From Granulosicoccus sp. (lineage in GTDB: Bacteria > Pseudomonadota > Gammaproteobacteria > Granulosicoccales > Granulosicoccaceae), in assembly GCA_023301795.1 (NCBI GenBank), contig JALZVU010000166.1, positions 1 to 41,030 of the forward strand: a stretch of 41,030 nucleotides of DNA. Direction: 5' to 3'. Made by a program: the position numbers and the translations under genes. The first letter of the stretch is position 1, and each line of letters begins with the position of its first letter. Positions 34,145 to 41,030 of this stretch are shown here, piece after piece. The notes under the pieces are model-generated. The model was not told where the DNA came from and did no database searches. It saw only the letters and a program-made list of their open reading frames with translations.

Positions 34145-34945
34145 TTAAAAAAACAATTCACGCAAGGAAGTGCCCGGATCTTCAGCTCGCATAAAGGCTT
34201 CTCCTACGAGAAAGCTGTTAATGCCGACACTGCGCATTCGCAAAACATCTGCAGGCGCCATGATGCCGCTTTCCGTGACCACCGAGCTGACGTCAGCGAT
34301 ATCAGGCAACAGAGCCTCAGTCGTATCCAGAGACACCTCGAAAGTGCGCAGATCACGATTATTGACACCAAGAAGCATGGGGGTAATCGCCTGCGCCCGC
34401 TCAAGCTCGTGGCCATCGTGCACCTCTACCAGCACATCCATTCCAAGCTCCACTGCCTGATCGTACAAATCTTTTAGTTCGCTGACATCCAGCACCGCAG
34501 CTATCAGCAAAATACAGTCGGCGTTCATCGCCCTCGCTTCTAGCACCTGATAAGGATCAACGATGAAGTCCTTACGGATGACTGGCAACTGACAGGCTGC
34601 ACGAGCCTCAGCAAGTGCCCATTCGCCACCTTGAAAAAAATCCACATCAGTGAGCACCGACAAACAGGCCGCACCCGCCTGCTCATAACTCTCTGCAATG
34701 GCAGCGGGTAGAAACGGATCGCGAATGACCCCTTTACTCGGTGAAGCCTTTTTGATTTCCGCAATAACGGCGGGCGAGCCATCTGCCACTTTATCGGCGA
34801 TCGCTCTGGCAAAACCCCGACACGCATCCGCATTGGAGGCACGCTCTTGCAATTGAGCCACTGAGATATGGCGTTGTGCCTGTGCAATTTCTTCCCGCTT
34901 GCGCGCGATAATTTTTTTCAGAATGTCAGGAACGTCTACAGACAT
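34145..34945 (-). CDS. trpC: Indole-3-glycerol phosphate synthase
   Basis: The 266-residue TIM-barrel enzyme closes carboxyphenylamino-deoxyribulose phosphate to indole-3-glycerol phosphate. It shows [72 protein letters not shown] and VTESGI, in family order. It is single-function: no TrpF domain follows. It is last of trpE-trpG-trpD-trpC, 109 bases after trpD. Confidence 0.97.
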   Translation of the reverse strand: MSVDVPDILKKIIARKREEIAQAQRHISVAQLQERASNADACRGFARAIADKVADGSPAVIAEIKKASPSKGVIRDPFLPAAIAESYEQAGAACLSVLTDVDFFQGGEWALAEARAACQLPVIRKDFIVDPYQVLEARAMNADCILLIAAVLDVSELKDLYDQAVELGMDVLVEVHDGHELERAQAITPMLLGVNNRDLRTFEVSLDTTEALLPDIADVSSVVTESGIMAPADVLRMRSVGINSFLVGEAFMRAEDPGTSLRELFF

Positions 34946-35054
34946 GGGGTGGTAATTTCCGGAGTTTGAGGGTGAAACCTTTGGATCTGTTCAACAATTG
35001 GCAAGTCAGTATCTCACCGTCGTGGATTACGCGTGAGGCACCAGAGACAGCCTT

Positions 35055-36074
35055 CTATCCAACTGACTGTGAGAATTCAATAAGCTGCTGCAGCTTACGT
35101 TTCGCATCGCCACTGTCAATGGCTTTTGCCGCCAAAGCTACGCCTTGCTCAATATCAGGCGCTACACCTGACACGCAAATGGCAGCACCAGCATTAAGAA
35201 GAACAATATCTCGCGCAGCGCCAGGCTGGGCATCTAGCACAGTGTTGATCATCGACAGACTTTCTGCGGCGCCACTTACAATGATATCTGCCAGAGGCGC
35301 TTCAGACAATCCAAACTGTGAGGGCTCAATGCTGTATTCACGTATTTGTCCGTTATGAAGTTCGGCCACCTGCGTCGGGCCACTAATACTAATTTCATCC
35401 ATACCGCCGTGCCCATGAACCACAATGACATGCTCACTACCCAACTTGTTGAGTACCTCAGCAATAGGGCGCACCCACTGTGCATCATAGACACCCAATA
35501 GCTGGCTGCGCGCACCTGCAGGATTAGTCAGAGGACCCAGCAAGTTAAAGACAGTACGTACGCCCATTTCACGTCGTGGTCCGATGGCATGTTTCATAGC
35601 ACTGTGATGCCTGGGGGCGAACATGAACCCAAGATTCAACTCCTCCACACAACGGCCTACAGCCTCGGGGGACAAATCGATATTCACACCCGCTTCTTCG
35701 AGTAGATCAGCCGCCCCGGATTTACTCGAAACTGATCGATTTCCATGTTTTGCAACTCTGGCCCCGGCGCTGGCAGCCACGATAGCACTACAGGTTGAAA
35801 TATTGAAGGTGCTGGTGGAATCGCCCCCGGTGCCGACAATATCAATCGCAGGCTTGCCTCCTAACGATACGCTGTCAGCAAGTCCGCGCATGACGCTTGC
35901 AGCTGCCGCCACTTCATCCACGCTTTCACCTTTCATGCGCAACGCGACAAGAAAACCACCAATTTGCGCTGGTGTGGACTCACCAGTCATCACCTGCAGC
36001 ATTACGGCGGTCATCTCGTCGCCACTGAGATCTTCCTTGTCCAGTAAACGTTCAAGGGCTTGTTGGATTTTCAT
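35055..36074 (-). CDS. trpD: Anthranilate phosphoribosyltransferase
   Basis: The 339-residue enzyme joins anthranilate to PRPP. It shows the N-terminal helical domain, the DIVGTGGDSTSTFNIST PRPP/anthranilate loop (about residues 79-95), VAKHGNRSVSSKSGAADLLEEAG, HHSAMKHAIGPRREMGVRTVFNLLGPLTNPA split across about 155-185, and VHGHGGMDE. Length and order match the family. It begins 70 bases after trpG. Confidence 0.97.
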   Translation of the reverse strand: MKIQQALERLLDKEDLSGDEMTAVMLQVMTGESTPAQIGGFLVALRMKGESVDEVAAAASVMRGLADSVSLGGKPAIDIVGTGGDSTSTFNISTCSAIVAASAGARVAKHGNRSVSSKSGAADLLEEAGVNIDLSPEAVGRCVEELNLGFMFAPRHHSAMKHAIGPRREMGVRTVFNLLGPLTNPAGARSQLLGVYDAQWVRPIAEVLNKLGSEHVIVVHGHGGMDEISISGPTQVAELHNGQIREYSIEPSQFGLSEAPLADIIVSGAAESLSMINTVLDAQPGAARDIVLLNAGAAICVSGVAPDIEQGVALAAKAIDSGDAKRKLQQLIEFSQSVG

Positions 36075-36144
36075 TGAATCATCCTGATAGGTCTTTTTGC
36101 AGGGTCGATTGACGCTTTTTTGAATCGCTCAATGCGTCGTCGTT

Positions 36145-36735
36145 TTATAAAACACCGGCTCGTGTATAGAAATTTTTCAACATGGCATGACCATGCTCAC
36201 TGCTAACAGATTCGGGGTGAAACTGAACACCCTCCACAAGCGCCGTCACATGACGGACTCCCATGATTTCCTCCACATCGCCCTGCTCATTCTGTGTCCA
36301 TGCGGTGACTTCCAATTCGCTCGGAAGCGTTGACTGGTCGATGACCAGAGAATGATAGCGCGTTGCTGTGAACGGATTCGGAAGCCCTTGGAACATCCCA
36401 CCCTCGTTGTGGTAAACCTTCGAGAGTTTGCCGTGCATGATGTGTTGCGCCAGCACTATGCTTGCGCCGAAATGCTGGCCAATACTCTGATGGCCAAGGC
36501 AAACACCCAGCAGCGGAATCGTACCGGCAAAACGGTTTACAAGTTCTAGGGAGATACCGGCACTTTCGGGTCGCCCGGGTCCGGGAGACACCATGATGGC
36601 AGCAGGCTTGAGTGCTTGCAGCTCATCACAGCTAATCTGATCATTGCGAAATACTTCCACCTCACAGCCCAGCTCTGCAGAGTACTGCACCAGATTCCAG
36701 GTAAACGAATCGTAGTTATCGATGACCACCAACAT
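36145..36735 (-). CDS. trpG: Anthranilate synthase component II (glutamine amidotransferase)
   Basis: The 196-residue class I glutamine amidotransferase supplies ammonia to TrpE. It starts [18 protein letters not shown] and shows [21 protein letters not shown] with the nucleophile Cys, and [13 protein letters not shown] with the catalytic His and Glu. The longer frame reaches 36807, but ATG at 36735 begins one base after the trpE stop, giving tight coupling, so I chose it. The usual anthranilate/PABA ambiguity applies: it may also serve PabB. Confidence 0.96.
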   Translation of the reverse strand: MLVVIDNYDSFTWNLVQYSAELGCEVEVFRNDQISCDELQALKPAAIMVSPGPGRPESAGISLELVNRFAGTIPLLGVCLGHQSIGQHFGASIVLAQHIMHGKLSKVYHNEGGMFQGLPNPFTATRYHSLVIDQSTLPSELEVTAWTQNEQGDVEEIMGVRHVTALVEGVQFHPESVSSEHGHAMLKNFYTRAGVL

Positions 36736-36736
36736 G

Positions 36737-38299
36737 TCAGACGCCCTCCCTTGGCGATGACGATTGCGCGTCGGTAAGCACTGCACCAGGCTCTGTACGA
36801 AACTCATCCAACATCGCAGGTGCGGTATCGAGCCCTGCTTGAGCGAGTGCTACGGCACGAAAAATAGCGCGCGCCTTGGAGTGCGTTTCCTGCCATTCGC
36901 TTTCGGGGTCGGAATCGTAGACAATGCCCGCCCCGGCCTGAACATTCAGCGTCTTGTCCTTGATGACAGCTGTTCGAATGGCAATGGCCGTATCCATATT
37001 TCCATTCCACGACAGGTAGCCGACCGCGCCAGAATAGACCCCTCGCTTCACAGGCTCCAGCTCTTGAATGATCTCCATGGCACGCACCTTCGGTGCACCG
37101 GATAAGGTGCCCGCCGGAAAAGTGGCTTTTAAAACATCCATCGGACTCATGTTCTCTTTCAGACGCCCAACGACATTGGATACGATGTGCATGACATGAG
37201 AATAGCGTTCGATACTGAACTTATCGGTCACTTTAACGCTGCCAGTCTGGGCTATTCGTCCGATATCGTTGCGCCCCAGATCAATGAGCATCAGATGCTC
37301 AGCCAACTCTTTGGGGTCGGCCATAAGACTCTGCTCAAGCGCAATGTCTTCAGCCTCAGTAGCACCTCGGGGCCGTGTACCCGCTAAAGGCCGAACGGTG
37401 ACCTCGTTGTCTTCAAGTCTAACGAGTATTTCTGGGGACGCGCCAACCACGTGGTGATCACCCAGATCCAGATAGAACATATAAGGAGATGGATTGAGCG
37501 TACGCAGCGCTCGATACAGATCAAGCGGAGGCGCTTCAAACGGCACAGACAAGCGCTGAGATAACACCACTTGCATGCACTCGCCTTGAGTGATGTAGTC
37601 AATGATTTTCTTCACCGCGCCTTTGTAGCCGGCTTCAGTAAAACCGCTTTTGAAATCGGATTCTGATACGGCTGTGGTCGTATGATTGACACTACGCTTG
37701 GCCAATGGCTCTCTTAGCATCTCGTGCAACTGCCTCACACGTTTTAAACCTACTTCGCGTGCACCAGTGCTCGAGGGATCAACAAGCACAATGAGTGTGA
37801 GTTTGCCACTCAAGTTATCGAACACCACCAGTTCATCAGTGACCATCAACAGGATATCGGGATTGTCGATAGGGTCCGGGTGCGGATTGGACCCTAGCCG
37901 AGGCTCGACATAACGCACGGTGTCGTAGCCGAAGTAACCCACCAACCCGCCAGTAATACGCGGCAAACCATCAATGTCAGGAACCTGGAACTGTGAGTTG
38001 TAGGATTCGATCCAGTCCAGCGGGGCCTCGACGTCAAAATTCTCCGTCTCAAAATCATCGACACTGATGCTGACGTTATTTGCCCGAATACGAATGAGTG
38101 TTTTAGCGGGCAGCCCGATGATGGAATATCGACCCCATTTCTCGCCTCCCTGCACAGATTCAAATAAAAACGTGTATGGCTGGTCAGCCAGCTTCATGAA
38201 CACCGATAAAGGGTTGTCCAGATCGGCGAAAACCTCACAACTTAAGGGGATGCGTGTGTAACCACTGGCGCGATAGCGCTCGAAATCGGATGCATTCAT
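36737..38299 (-). CDS. trpE: Anthranilate synthase component I
   Basis: The 520-residue chorismate-using enzyme makes anthranilate, the committed step to tryptophan. The N-terminal half carries the feedback site region [18 protein letters not shown] and [15 protein letters not shown]; the catalytic half shows [64 protein letters not shown] and [10 protein letters not shown]. The ORF runs back to 38422, but ATG at 38299 ([14 protein letters not shown]) is the family-like start. It heads the trpE-G-D-C operon. Confidence 0.97.
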   Translation of the reverse strand: MNASDFERYRASGYTRIPLSCEVFADLDNPLSVFMKLADQPYTFLFESVQGGEKWGRYSIIGLPAKTLIRIRANNVSISVDDFETENFDVEAPLDWIESYNSQFQVPDIDGLPRITGGLVGYFGYDTVRYVEPRLGSNPHPDPIDNPDILLMVTDELVVFDNLSGKLTLIVLVDPSSTGAREVGLKRVRQLHEMLREPLAKRSVNHTTTAVSESDFKSGFTEAGYKGAVKKIIDYITQGECMQVVLSQRLSVPFEAPPLDLYRALRTLNPSPYMFYLDLGDHHVVGASPEILVRLEDNEVTVRPLAGTRPRGATEAEDIALEQSLMADPKELAEHLMLIDLGRNDIGRIAQTGSVKVTDKFSIERYSHVMHIVSNVVGRLKENMSPMDVLKATFPAGTLSGAPKVRAMEIIQELEPVKRGVYSGAVGYLSWNGNMDTAIAIRTAVIKDKTLNVQAGAGIVYDSDPESEWQETHSKARAIFRAVALAQAGLDTAPAMLDEFRTEPGAVLTDAQSSSPREGV

Positions 38300-38610
38300 G
38301 GTGATGGACTGTCTACTTAGGTGGTCAAAGGACACTGATGTAAAAGGGTGGAGGCACCTGACGCCAAGGGAGGCACTATCAGGCTGGCGTGTTTGCGCAT
38401 CGCCAGCGCCACTGGGCGCCAATTTGGGGTCCTTTGTATAGAATAGTCGTCTTCACACTACAGATAGTGCCTTTAACGATTGCCACACGTCAAGCCTCTT
38501 ATATAATCTTGATGCCAGAACCGAGAATGCGTACTGAAAGACTGGTTTAAACTGCTTCCCAGTCCGACACCTACGTCCTGCCTACTAACCTGCATAGCGA
38601 GCCCGTGCCC
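38300..38610. other. Divergent intergenic region between trpE and fumarase
   Basis: About 310 bases between trpE (minus) and fumarase (plus). The plus side carries a clear sigma-70 promoter (38480-38507). For trpE I see no Trp-rich leader peptide or convincing attenuator; a small inverted repeat CACTA-CAGA-TAGTG (38456-38469) is too weak to interpret. Confidence 0.5.
38480..38507 (+). promoter_or_regulatory. Sigma-70 promoter of fumarase gene
   Basis: TTGCCA (38480-38485) and a perfect TATAAT (38502-38507) are separated by 16 bases, giving a leader of about 100 bases before the fumarase ATG. Confidence 0.7.
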
Positions 38611-40143
38611 ATGAGCAAGATTCGTCAAGATGACCTGATCGAGAGTGTCTGCGATTCTCTTCAATTCATGTCCTATTTCCACCCGAAGGACTACATCGAC
38701 GCAGTACACCAAGCCTGGCAGCGCGAAGAATCCCAAGCGGCCAAGGATGCAATGGCCCAGATTCTGGTGAATTCCAGAATGTGCGCGCAGGGCAAGCGGC
38801 CGCTATGTCAGGACACGGGTATTGTGACGGTGTTTGTGAAAGTAGGTATGGACGCCCAATGGGACGCCAAGCTCAGCCTGACAGATATGATCAACGAAGG
38901 CGTGCGGCGGGCTTACAACCATCCCGATAACAAACTGCGCGCCTCAATTCTGGCTGATCCTGCAGGAGCCCGCAAGAACACCGGCGATAACACTCCGGCG
39001 GTCATCCACTATGAGGTGGTCACAGGCAACAAGGTGGAGTTTGAAATTGCAGCCAAGGGCGGTGGTTCCGAGAACAAGTCCAAGCTTGCCATGCTTAATC
39101 CAAGCGACAACATTGTGGATTGGGTAGTTAAAACGGTGCCAACCATGGGAGCTGGATGGTGCCCACCCGGCATGCTGGGCATTGGTATTGGCGGTACTGC
39201 AGAAAAAGCCGCTGTGCTTGCAAAACAATCACTGATGGCGCCGGTGGATATTCAGCAACTGAAAGATCGAGGCCCTGCCAGCCGAATCGAGGAGCTACGG
39301 CTCGAGATTTTTGAGAAGGTGAATGCATTGGGGATAGGCGCTCAAGGATTGGGAGGCCTCACCACTGTGGTTGATGTGAAAATTCTTGATCATCCCACCC
39401 ATGCAGCCTCAAAACCGGTGGCTATGATTCCAAACTGTGCAGCCACGCGTCACGCGCACTTCACCCTTGATGGTAGCGGACCAGCCTTGCAGACACCTCC
39501 ATCACTGGATGACTGGCCCGCTATCAGCTGGGACGCCGGTGATGGCGCTCGCCGAGTCAATCTTGACACGGTGACACCAGCCGATGCTGCCACATGGAAG
39601 CCTGGCGAGACACTCCTGCTCAGCGGCACAATGCTGACCGGGCGTGATGCTGCACACAAGCGTCTGCAAAGCATGCTGGAGAGTGGTGAAGCCTTGCCAG
39701 AGGGAGTTGATTTTAATGGCAAGTTTATATACTACGTAGGGCCTGTGGATGCTGTACGTGATGAGGTAGTCGGACCTGCAGGGCCCACCACCTCAACACG
39801 AATGGATAAATTTACCGAGATGATGTTGGCCGACTATGGACTGCTGGGCATGATTGGCAAGGCTGAACGCGGAGAGGCTGGCATCGATGCTATTCGTAAG
39901 CACAAAGCGGTTTATCTCATGGCTGTGGGCGGCGCTGCCTATCTGGTTTCAAAAGCTATAAAACAATCCAGAGTGGTAGCGTTTGGTGACTTGGGCATGG
40001 AGGCTATTCATGAGTTTGTTGTGGAGGACATGCCTGTGACGGTGGCCGTTGACGCCACTGGAGAGTCAGTGCACCAGACAGGGCCTGCGCTTTGGAAAGG
40101 CAAGCTTGCCAGCGGTGAAGTGAAGCCTGTTTATTTCAGGTAG
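38611..40143 (+). CDS. fumA: Fumarate hydratase, class I ([4Fe-4S])
   Basis: The 510-residue enzyme reversibly hydrates fumarate to malate in the TCA cycle. It is the two-domain single-chain class I type, with RPLCQDTGIVTVF, MLNPSDNIVDWVVKTVP, AGWCPPGMLGIGIGGTAEKA, IPNCAATRHAHFTLDG in the alpha part and VGPAGPTTSTRMD, MIGKAERG and AFGDLGMEAIHEFVVEDMPVTVAVD in the beta part; three cysteines (in LCQD, WCPP, NCAA) fit iron-sulfur ligation. ATG at 38611 is preferred over the GTG two codons earlier. A weak hairpin follows the stop. Confidence 0.93.
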   Translation: MSKIRQDDLIESVCDSLQFMSYFHPKDYIDAVHQAWQREESQAAKDAMAQILVNSRMCAQGKRPLCQDTGIVTVFVKVGMDAQWDAKLSLTDMINEGVRRAYNHPDNKLRASILADPAGARKNTGDNTPAVIHYEVVTGNKVEFEIAAKGGGSENKSKLAMLNPSDNIVDWVVKTVPTMGAGWCPPGMLGIGIGGTAEKAAVLAKQSLMAPVDIQQLKDRGPASRIEELRLEIFEKVNALGIGAQGLGGLTTVVDVKILDHPTHAASKPVAMIPNCAATRHAHFTLDGSGPALQTPPSLDDWPAISWDAGDGARRVNLDTVTPADAATWKPGETLLLSGTMLTGRDAAHKRLQSMLESGEALPEGVDFNGKFIYYVGPVDAVRDEVVGPAGPTTSTRMDKFTEMMLADYGLLGMIGKAERGEAGIDAIRKHKAVYLMAVGGAAYLVSKAIKQSRVVAFGDLGMEAIHEFVVEDMPVTVAVDATGESVHQTGPALWKGKLASGEVKPVYFR

Positions 40144-40156
40144 GGTTTTGTTTTGC

Positions 40157-40179
40157 GGCCTGTTGGCTTACAGGCCTTT
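40157..40179 (+). terminator. Weak hairpin after fumarase
   Basis: GGCCTGT and ACAGGCC form a 7-bp stem with a 6-base loop followed by TTTG, 13 bases past the stop. It would be a weak intrinsic terminator. Confidence 0.5.
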
Positions 40180-40217
40180 GTGTGATTGTTTATTGGCAAC
40201 TCCGAGATTTTATTGGT

Positions 40218-40568
40218 ATGCGGCTATTGGTTAACAGGCAACGTCAGCGACGTTTTTTATTACCGACTTTACTAACGCTGTCGGTTTTGCTGCTGAGTGC
40301 ATGCGCCTCATCAGGCGGTGGTGGACCTACAGCTAACGCCAGTGATCGCATACTGGCGTGTAAAAGTACCGACACACTGATATCGAATGCAGGCCAGTGC
40401 TTACAGGATGATGCCGCGTGCTATCAGATCAGTAATGGGCAGTGGTGCACTGGGGAACGTGGCAGTGTTTGTCCGGCGGGATCACAGGCGTTGGCAGCAG
40501 GTGCCGCTTGCCCGGTTGGCGCACGTTGTTTCAAGTTCAGTGAATCGATGGAGTGCATGATTAATTGA
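40218..40568 (+). CDS. Small cysteine-rich lipoprotein, function unknown
   Basis: The 116-residue product has a basic N-terminus, a hydrophobic signal (about residues 13-28) and a lipobox LLSAC with lipidated C29, followed by a Ser/Gly-rich spacer (ASSGGGGPT). The mature domain of about 80 residues carries eight further cysteines (ACKST, GQCLQDDAACYQ, WCTG, VCPAG, ACPVG, RCFKF, ECMIN) and probably forms disulfides in the periplasm. I do not recognise the family. The frame is open to a GTG at 40182; ATG at 40218 gives the shorter signal and was chosen, without a clear ribosome site. It follows fumarase by about 75 bases. Confidence 0.7.
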   Translation: MRLLVNRQRQRRFLLPTLLTLSVLLLSACASSGGGGPTANASDRILACKSTDTLISNAGQCLQDDAACYQISNGQWCTGERGSVCPAGSQALAAGAACPVGARCFKFSESMECMIN

Positions 40569-40650
40569 CTTGTTCGAGCATAAACTGATCATGCGAGCAC
40601 GCAGTATTTTGATAAGGCAGCAAGTAACGCGCAACATCTGGTCAGGCTTC

Positions 40651-40679
40651 ACAGAACAAGGCCGTATCGTTCTGTTTTT
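40651..40679 (+). terminator. Rho-independent terminator after small lipoprotein gene
   Basis: ACAGAAC and GTTCTGT form a 7-bp stem with an 11-base loop followed by a run of five T. It lies 83 bases after the lipoprotein stop. Confidence 0.7.
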
Positions 40680-40771
40680 ATAAGGTATTTTGCCCTTAGA
40701 GCCGATAGCTGTACGAATCCGCTTTCGTATACGCATTACTTTATGGCTCGTGCATTGCCCTATCATTTGCC

Positions 40772-40804
40772 GATGTCAGATCAATCACCCATTGATCTGA
40801 CATC
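40772..40804. repeat. Perfect 14-bp inverted repeat over the start of the ATPase-like gene
   Basis: GATGTCAGATCAAT and ATTGATCTGACATC are exact reverse complements around a 5-base centre (CACCC). The ATG at 40773 lies inside the left arm, so an RNA hairpin would enclose the start codon. Confidence 0.85.
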
Positions 40805-41030
40805 AGTAATGAACGTCTGCCCTGTTGATGAGCGAATTATCTGGGATGCCATCAGCGAGCTATTGCATGCCGCTACCAACATGGAAGCCTTTGAGGTTCA
40901 TCTGGAACCTGCAGCAGACTGCCTGCGAGTTCGCTATAGAAGCGTATTTGATTTCACTGAAATTCGCCTTGCCAGTAACGCAGCACTGCTAACGGCCGTT
41001 GCCATGCTGGCATCACGACTTTGGAGCAGT
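40773..41030 (+). CDS. Start of a GspE/PilB-like ATPase gene (cut by window edge)
   Basis: The frame is open for 86 codons to the window edge. The sequence RIIWDAISELLHAATNMEAF, then FEVHLEPAADCLRVRYRSVFDFTEIRLASN, resembles the ASDIHIEP...VRYRIDG N-terminal motif of type II secretion / type IV pilus assembly ATPases (GspE/PilB/PilT family). The Walker A region would lie beyond the window, so the assignment rests on this one motif. The ATG at 40743 is in the same frame and is an alternative start, adding 10 residues; neither has an obvious ribosome site. The true start decides whether the hairpin at 40772-40804 covers it. Confidence 0.55.
   Translation, partial: MSDQSPIDLTSVMNVCPVDERIIWDAISELLHAATNMEAFEVHLEPAADCLRVRYRSVFDFTEIRLASNAALLTAVAMLASRLWSS

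Noticed and set aside
38300-38460. Tryptophan attenuator before trpE
   Set aside because: No short leader frame with tandem Trp codons and no alternating hairpins were seen.
38456-38469. Inverted repeat CACTA-CAGA-TAGTG between trpE and fumarase
   Set aside because: A 5-bp stem is expected by chance.

Overview
The window looks like a chromosomal segment of a free-living, probably marine, gammaproteobacterium outside the Enterobacterales. Pointers are the trpE-trpG-trpD-trpC order, a Crp/Vfr protein divergent from a YhfA-type OsmC gene, the rplM-rpsI pair, class I fumarase, TmcA and a 1301-residue DUF3683-FAD-FeS fusion. Nothing in the sequence fixes the genus. No rRNA, tRNA, CRISPR array, prophage or complete insertion sequence was seen.

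Layout, left to right. The 5' end of an EF-G gene runs off the left edge (1-173, minus). After a roughly 700-bp gap comes a plus-strand cassette of two ATP-grasp enzymes and an MFS transporter (876-3985), then AMP nucleosidase amn (4147-5625). Two minus-strand genes follow: an M14 cytosolic-type carboxypeptidase and a fasciclin-domain lipoprotein. Then tmcA and a DUF6134-like secreted protein lie on the plus strand.

From 11748 to 17534 lies an oxidative-stress and lipid-modification module. It holds DUF3833, a Cfa-type methyltransferase, DUF1365 and an FAD amine-oxidase-like protein on the minus strand, divergent from an ECF sigma factor of the RpoE/ChrR type and its zinc-binding ChrR-like anti-sigma factor. 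In Rhodobacter-type systems this set answers singlet oxygen and remodels unsaturated fatty acids.

From 17610 to 20106 is rfbC-rfbD-rfbB (dTDP-rhamnose, without rfbA). Next come a dimethylglycine/sarcosine dehydrogenase-like flavoprotein, a Nudix hydrolase and a REP-associated tyrosine transposase whose HUH motif reads His-Val-Gln. A dGTPase, a DsbA-type thiol oxidoreductase and the large DUF3683 dehydrogenase follow. The right part is housekeeping: rplM-rpsI, OsmC/crp, the trp genes, fumarase, a small cysteine-rich lipoprotein, and the start of a gene resembling a GspE/PilB-type ATPase, cut by the window edge, whose start codon lies in a perfect 14-bp inverted repeat.

The parts that look least described are the double ATP-grasp plus MFS cassette, the sigma/ChrR lipid module with DUF3833, DUF1365 and DUF6134-like members, and the HUQ-type RAYT. 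All functional links between neighbours are inferences from gene order and motifs read by eye.
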